From an uncultured Lachnospiraceae bacterium (GTDB lineage: Bacteria; Bacillota; Clostridia; Lachnospirales; Lachnospiraceae), in the NCBI GenBank assembly GCA_902476265.1, contig CABSCP010000006.1, positions 62,001-126,000 of the forward strand: a DNA stretch of 64,000 bases, written 5' to 3'. Below, one piece after another: positions 59,824 through 64,000 of this stretch; the first letter of the stretch is position 1, and every line of letters starts with the position of its first letter. The notes beneath the pieces are model-generated. The model had not been told where the DNA came from and made no database searches. It worked only from the letters and a program-made list of their open reading frames with translations. A program made the position numbers and the translations under genes.

Positions 59824-60924
59824 TTACTGCCGGTAACGGTAAGCCGCCGCACAGGCTCCCTCTGAGGAGACCATACAGGGGCCAACCGGATCCTTTGGGG
59901 TGCAGCGTCTGCCAAACAGGGGACACTGGTCCGGAGATAAAACGCCTCGGATGACCTGGGCACAGCGGCAGCCGGGAATTTCCTTTTCGCTTTCGGTTTC
60001 GGCGGAAAAAGAAAATTTCCGGGAGGCATCCCAGGGGGCGAAAGGAGCCCGGATGCGATAGCCGCCCTCTTTCACAAGGCCTAAGCCCCGCCAGGTGCTG
60101 TCACAGTTTTCAAAAACCTGTGTGATCATGGACAGGGCGCTGGGATTGCCCTGGGGGCGTACCGCCCGGGTATATTCATTGATCAGAGCGGGCTTTCCGC
60201 AGGCCAGCATTTTTATCAGTTCGGACACGGAAAAGAGAAGATCCGCCGCCTCAAAACCGCTGACCACGGCGGGCAGTCCATATTCTTTTGGCAGAAAAGA
60301 AAACGCATCGGAACCGGTGACTGCGGCCACATGGCCGGGACAAAGAAAACCGTTTACCAAAAAATCAGAGGCCCCGATCAGGGAACGAAGAGCGGGTTCG
60401 GTGCGCCTTAACTGGCAGAGCACAGAAAAGTTATGAAGTTTTTGTGCCTGGGCTTCCAAAAGGCAAAGCGCTGTGCCGGGAGCGGTGGTTTCAAAACCGA
60501 TCCCTAAAAAGACCACTTCTTTATCCGGATGTTCGGCGGCCAGCGCCAGCGCTTCCATAGGGGAATAGACGGATTCCACCTGCGCCCCCATGGCCTTGCG
60601 GTACAGCAGGCAGTCCCCCTGCAGGGTGCCGGGAACGCGCAGCAGATCACCGTAGCTGGTGAGAATGACTTTGGGATCTTCCGTCAGATGCAGCACGGCA
60701 TCAATGACACTTGCCGGGGTGACGCACACGGGACAGCCGGGGCCGGAAATCAGGCGGACGGAATCCGGAAGAAGGCTTTTTAAACCGGTTTTGGCGATGG
60801 CCATGGTGTGAGTGCCGCAGATTTCCATCAGGGTGACAGGGCCGGCCTGTTCTGCCAGTTCTTTCAGCCTGTCCAGAAGAGGGCGGACATTGTCGGGATT
60901 TTGAAAATACCGGTCAAAGCGCAT
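59824..60924 (-). CDS. hypD: Hydrogenase maturation protein HypD
   Basis: A 366-residue 4Fe-4S protein that with HypC assembles the Fe(CN)2CO unit. MEICGTHTMAIAKTGLKSLL, SGPGCPVCVTP and GFETTAPGTALCLL are the conserved motifs with the catalytic and cluster cysteines. The late region reads GCRCAQVIRGVLSPDQCPLFGRRCTP. Overlaps hypC by 11 bases. Confidence 0.96.
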   Translation of the reverse strand: MRFDRYFQNPDNVRPLLDRLKELAEQAGPVTLMEICGTHTMAIAKTGLKSLLPDSVRLISGPGCPVCVTPASVIDAVLHLTEDPKVILTSYGDLLRVPGTLQGDCLLYRKAMGAQVESVYSPMEALALAAEHPDKEVVFLGIGFETTAPGTALCLLEAQAQKLHNFSVLCQLRRTEPALRSLIGASDFLVNGFLCPGHVAAVTGSDAFSFLPKEYGLPAVVSGFEAADLLFSVSELIKMLACGKPALINEYTRAVRPQGNPSALSMITQVFENCDSTWRGLGLVKEGGYRIRAPFAPWDASRKFSFSAETESEKEIPGCRCAQVIRGVLSPDQCPLFGRRCTPKDPVGPCMVSSEGACAAAYRYRQ

Positions 60925-61132
60925 CTTTGATTTCCTCCAGAAACTGCATATTCTCCAAAGCCTGTTCCTCTGTCATTTTCTGGATGGCAAAACCGGCATG
61001 AACGATGACATAATCGCCGGGAACCACATCTTCCACAAAATCAATGCGGATGTCCTGGGTGAGCCCGCCGGATTCTCCCACGGCGTTGGGCGGGGCGACG
61101 GTTTTAATTTTCATGGGGATGGCCAGACACAT
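60914..61132 (-). CDS. hypC: Hydrogenase maturation chaperone HypC
   Basis: A 72-residue chaperone. It starts MCLAIPMKI, where Cys2 (after Met removal, N-terminal) carries the iron unit. Central DFVEDVVPGDYVIVHAGFAIQ is typical. The start at 61132 follows AAGGAGGAG. It overlaps the end of hypF by 29 bases. Confidence 0.95.
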   Translation of the reverse strand: MCLAIPMKIKTVAPPNAVGESGGLTQDIRIDFVEDVVPGDYVIVHAGFAIQKMTEEQALENMQFLEEIKDAL

Positions 61133-63452
61133 AGTAACTCCTCCTTTGGGCCTGTGCGATGGCGAGCTGTCCCAGACAGATCCCCTCATCACAGGTGGAA
61201 ACATGTTTATGAACATAAACCGGATAGCCGGCGTTTGTAAGAAGCTTTTGGATTCCCGTGAGCAGGAAGCGGTTTAAGAAAACCCCTCCCGAAAGGACGA
61301 CGGGATGCTTTTCGGGATTCAGGAAAAGGCATTGCTCCAGCGCCATGTGGCAGAGGGAGAGCTGGAAATGCCGGGCGGTTTCGCCGGCAGGCACTCCTTC
61401 CTCGATTTCCCTTACGGCGGCAGCGGTAAAGGGACGGGGATCGAAAAAGCGCACGCCATCCTTTTCATAAAAGGTGACGGGCCAGGGCGCAGGGCGGTCA
61501 AACAGTTCTGGATCGGAAGGAAATTCTTCCGGGCTGAGGGCTTCCAGACGGGAAGCGCCCTCCCCCTCATAGGAAACGCTGTCCTGTCCAAAAATCAGGG
61601 AATAAAACCCGTCAAACAGGCGGCCTATGCTGCTGGCGCCGGGGCAGGACAGACCGGAGGCCAGCAGCCCTTCCAAGAGCCCGATCTTTTTCTGAGGCAG
61701 CGCAGCCAGAGAAGAAGGAAGGCCTGCATCCCAAAGCAGGGAAAGCCCGATCCTGCCGATTTCCTGTACGGCCCGGTCACCGCCGGGCAGCAGGATGGGA
61801 CGGATGCTGCCTACACGTTGAAACTGCTGCAGATCCCCTGTTAAAAATTCGCCGCCCCATATTGTCCGGTCCGTTCCCAGGCCCGTGCCGTCCCAGATGA
61901 TACCGAAGACCGTACAGGAGAGCCGGTTGTCGGCCATACAGGAAGCCATGTGGGCCCAATGGTGCTGCACCTGTAAAAGAGGCAGTCCCGATGCGTCCGC
62001 CATCTTTTGGGCCTGCCGGGTGGAAAAATAATCCGGATGCAGGTCGCACACCAGACAGGAAGGCGTGATCTTAAAAAGGGAAAGCCAGGTTTTTAGCGTA
62101 TTTTGATAATGATCATAGGTTTCTGCATTTTTCAGATCTCCGATGTGAGGGCTGATCAAAACATGATTTTCCCGCCCCAGGGCAAAGGAACCTTTCTGTT
62201 CCGCGCCCAGAGCGCAGATGCCGGTGACATCCTCCGGACTGATATAAGGGGCGGGCGCATAGCCCCTGCTGCGCCGGATAAAATAAGGACTGCCTGCGAT
62301 CACGGAAAGGAGGGAATCATCACATCGGTTTTGAATCGGGCGGTCATGGAGCAGATAACCGTCTGCAATACCCGATAAAACAGTCAGTGCTTCTTCGTTA
62401 TCCGTCAGGACGGGACAGCCTTTTTGATTGGCGCTGGTCATGACCACCAGGCCAGGGCCTCCGAAATGCTGATCCAAAAGAAGCATGTGCAGCGGGGTAT
62501 AGGGCAGCATCAGTCCCAGACGGCTGCTGAAGCTGACCTCTGAAAAAGCGTCCCTGTCTTTTTTGGAAAGCAGAACGATAGGCCTGGCGGGACTTTCCAA
62601 CAGCGCCTCTTCTTCGGAAGTCATAGAGCAGACCAAAAGGGCGGTCTCCCTGTTTTTGGCCATCAGGGCCAGGGGCTTTGACGGCCTCTTTTTTTGTTCC
62701 CGAAGGCGCAAAACCGCAGACGGGTTATTCGCATCGCAGGCCAGATGGATTCCGCCGGCGCCTTTTACCGCCAGTATTTTTCCGGCGGCGAGAAGCTGCT
62801 GCGCCGCACAAAACGGATCTTTGTCCGTAAGCCGTCTGCCGGTTTCATCCAGGAAGAAAACCGACGGGCCGCATTTGGGACAGCAGTCCGGCTGGGCGTG
62901 ATAGCGGCGGTCGGTGATCCGGTGATATTCCCCGGAACAGTCCGGGCACATGGAAAAGCGGTCCATCACCGTCCGGCTCCGGTCATAGGGCAGTTCCCGG
63001 ATGATGGTATAGCGGGGGCCGCAGTCCGTACAATTGATAAAAGGATAGCGGAAACGGCGGTCGCTTTCGGTGTACAGTTCTTTTTCACAGGCAGGGCAGG
63101 GGGCGGTGTCCGGCGCGATCAGGGTAGCGCTGTCGGAAAAACCGCTTTCCAGGATGGAAAAATCCCGTTCATGCTTCAGCCCTGCCAGCGGAAAAAAACG
63201 GATCTCCTCTACCAGTGCCAGAGGGGGCGGATCGCGTTTTACAGCGTTTAAAAAAGCCTCCAGCTGCGCCGGCAGGCCTTCCAGCTGTGCTTCCACCCCG
63301 CCGGAAGTATTGCGCGCCCAGCCGGTGATCCCTGTCTGCATTGCCAGTTTATGAAGAAAAGGGCGGAAGCCCACCCCCTGTACCGCGCCCCGGATTTCCA
63401 GGCCCAACCGGCAGCGGACAGGGGGAAGCTCCCTGAATATGCCATCATTCAT
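61104..63452 (-). CDS. hypF: Carbamoyltransferase HypF
   Basis: A 782-residue enzyme making the carbamoyl unit for HypE. Acylphosphatase-like domain RGAVQGVGFRPFLHKLA (about 20-36); two zinc fingers with CPACEKELY, NCTDCGPRY, CPDCSGEYH and CCPKCGP (about 100-180); a YrdC domain (about 195-380); and the Kae1-like part with QHHWAHMASCMADN (near 465). ATG 63452 has the binding site at better spacing than two earlier ATGs (63458, 63476). Confidence 0.94.
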   Translation of the reverse strand: MNDGIFRELPPVRCRLGLEIRGAVQGVGFRPFLHKLAMQTGITGWARNTSGGVEAQLEGLPAQLEAFLNAVKRDPPPLALVEEIRFFPLAGLKHERDFSILESGFSDSATLIAPDTAPCPACEKELYTESDRRFRYPFINCTDCGPRYTIIRELPYDRSRTVMDRFSMCPDCSGEYHRITDRRYHAQPDCCPKCGPSVFFLDETGRRLTDKDPFCAAQQLLAAGKILAVKGAGGIHLACDANNPSAVLRLREQKKRPSKPLALMAKNRETALLVCSMTSEEEALLESPARPIVLLSKKDRDAFSEVSFSSRLGLMLPYTPLHMLLLDQHFGGPGLVVMTSANQKGCPVLTDNEEALTVLSGIADGYLLHDRPIQNRCDDSLLSVIAGSPYFIRRSRGYAPAPYISPEDVTGICALGAEQKGSFALGRENHVLISPHIGDLKNAETYDHYQNTLKTWLSLFKITPSCLVCDLHPDYFSTRQAQKMADASGLPLLQVQHHWAHMASCMADNRLSCTVFGIIWDGTGLGTDRTIWGGEFLTGDLQQFQRVGSIRPILLPGGDRAVQEIGRIGLSLLWDAGLPSSLAALPQKKIGLLEGLLASGLSCPGASSIGRLFDGFYSLIFGQDSVSYEGEGASRLEALSPEEFPSDPELFDRPAPWPVTFYEKDGVRFFDPRPFTAAAVREIEEGVPAGETARHFQLSLCHMALEQCLFLNPEKHPVVLSGGVFLNRFLLTGIQKLLTNAGYPVYVHKHVSTCDEGICLGQLAIAQAQRRSYYVSGHPHEN

Positions 63453-63795
63453 GGACATCAACCTCAATACGATCAATCAGAAATTCATTCCCGGATAAAA
63501 TCTGCAGCCGTAAGCTGCCGCAGAAAGGGCAGGCGATGCTCGCCCGGGTGATTTCACTCTCCCGTTCGCAATCCCGGCACCGTACCTTTAAGGGGAGCGT
63601 TTCGGCTTCGATTCGGGCGCCTTCTGCGATGGTGCCTTCTGCGAGCATATCCAGATAGGTCTGGATACATTCCGGTACAACGCCGGAAAAGGGGCCTAAA
63701 AGAAGGCGGATCGTGCGTATTTTTACAGCACCCTGCCTGTCGGCCTCGCTGAGACAGGTGCGCAGGATGTTTTGGGTTATGCTCAGTTCGTGCAG
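63445..63795 (-). CDS. hypA: Nickel insertion protein HypA, apparent CTG start
   Basis: A 116-residue nickel chaperone. The canonical start is Met-His-Glu-Leu with nickel-binding His2. Here the sequence HELSITQNILRTCL is preceded by CTG (63795-63793), with AAGGAGG eight bases before it. No ATG, GTG or TTG lies at the right place. The longer frame from GTG 63828 would translate through the ribosome binding site and give 11 extra residues that family members lack. The zinc site is CRDC and CPFC (about 72-75 and 88-91). Overlaps hypF by 8 bases. Confidence 0.85.
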   Translation of the reverse strand: MHELSITQNILRTCLSEADRQGAVKIRTIRLLLGPFSGVVPECIQTYLDMLAEGTIAEGARIEAETLPLKVRCRDCERESEITRASIACPFCGSLRLQILSGNEFLIDRIEVDVHE

Positions 63796-63810
63796 CGTTC
63801 CCACCTCCTT
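63793..63810 (-). promoter_or_regulatory. Ribosome binding site that decides the CTG start of hypA
   Basis: AAGGAGG (63810-63804) lies eight bases ahead of CTG (63795). It is one of the strongest Shine-Dalgarno sequences of the window. Confidence 0.7.
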
Positions 63811-63932
63811 TTTTGGAAAAATTGCCACTGTTTTTCCGGCGGATCCGGCAGACGGCTGACTTTTATTCTATCATGTCCGACAGGAAAATACCAGATCGGG
63901 AGAGATTTCTTTGTAGGTTTCCACAAATCCAC

Positions 63933-63961
63933 TTGTAAAAAGTCCCGTAAAGTTATATAAA
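63933..63961 (+). promoter_or_regulatory. Candidate promoter pointing out of the window
   Basis: TTGTAA (63933-63938) and TATAAA (63956-63961), 17-base spacer, on the plus strand and divergent from the hyp operon. It may serve a gene just outside the window. I found no clear promoter for hypA in 63829-64000; the minus strand has only a TAGAAT-like box near 63870. Confidence 0.5.
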
Positions 63962-64000
63962 TAGAGTGGAGATCAATCAGGAAAATCCCAGTGAACTCAT

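Noticed and set aside
63796..63828. hypA start at GTG 63828
   Set aside because: No ribosome binding site, reads through the strong AAGGAGG, and adds residues before the nickel-binding His.

Overview
The window looks like a chromosomal segment of an anaerobic gut Clostridium relative, most likely Lachnospiraceae. This is inferred from gene content: stand-alone AICAR formyltransferase with a PurO-type cyclohydrolase, a MocR-type regulator, exosortase K, a class M sirtuin with a macrodomain, a GPH sugar symporter beside GH2 and GH3 enzymes, AddAB recombination and a hyp hydrogenase-maturation operon. It also fits the strong AGGAGG-type ribosome binding sites and the TTGACA/TATAAT promoters. No tRNA, rRNA, CRISPR array, insertion sequence or phage gene was recognised.

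Layout. 0-3.6 kb: the end of a GGDEF protein, then a ZTP riboswitch with a terminator controlling a two-gene purine operon (PurO-like IMP cyclohydrolase, AICAR formyltransferase). 3.6-5.6 kb (minus): a decayed Rpn-type nuclease gene and a DUF975 membrane protein. 5.7-8.9 kb: glnS and a MocR regulator. 9.0-12.3 kb: GH38 alpha-mannosidase. 12.4-15.3 kb: a secreted VIT/VWA protein and exosortase K. 15.3-18.3 kb: an acidic anchored protein (minus), a TetR/DUF6062 pair and an unknown anchored protein. 18.3-23.7 kb: cytosine permease, cytosine deaminase, MATE transporter and uracil permease. 23.8-24.8 kb (minus): a cation/proton antiporter pseudogene that keeps its promoter, structured leader and terminator. 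24.9-29.1 kb: zinc-ribbon membrane protein, HTH regulator, macrodomain plus SirTM sirtuin, CPBP protease. 29.1-35.7 kb: two unrelated two-component systems (LytTR/GHKL and OmpR/HisKA), the second followed by two exported proteins. 35.8-39.5 kb: a CDF transporter and a compact arsenic-type operon whose base use differs from its neighbours. 39.6-46.5 kb: a glycan locus (GH2, circularly permuted GH3, GPH symporter, remnant of uxuA). 46.4-48.7 kb: Crp/Fnr regulator divergent from a ferredoxin-type protein, and a PPOX-fold protein. 48.7-55.7 kb: addB-addA. 55.8-58.7 kb: an AT-rich three-gene cassette of DUF262 protein, ABC-type ATPase and HNH nuclease, a probable defence system. 58.8-63.8 kb (minus): hypA-hypF-hypC-hypD-hypE, with hypA apparently starting at CTG.

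The strongest candidate for an undescribed system is the DUF262/ATPase/HNH cassette directly behind addBA. Its ATPase-HNH core resembles Septu (PtuA/PtuB), with a GmrS-like DUF262 protein as first gene. Other points of interest are the orphaned regulatory leader over the antiporter pseudogene, the exosortase K/VIT-VWA pair in a Gram-positive-type genome, and the CTG start of hypA. Start codons were revised by Shine-Dalgarno spacing where this was informative. Functional names rest on recognised motifs, not on database searches.
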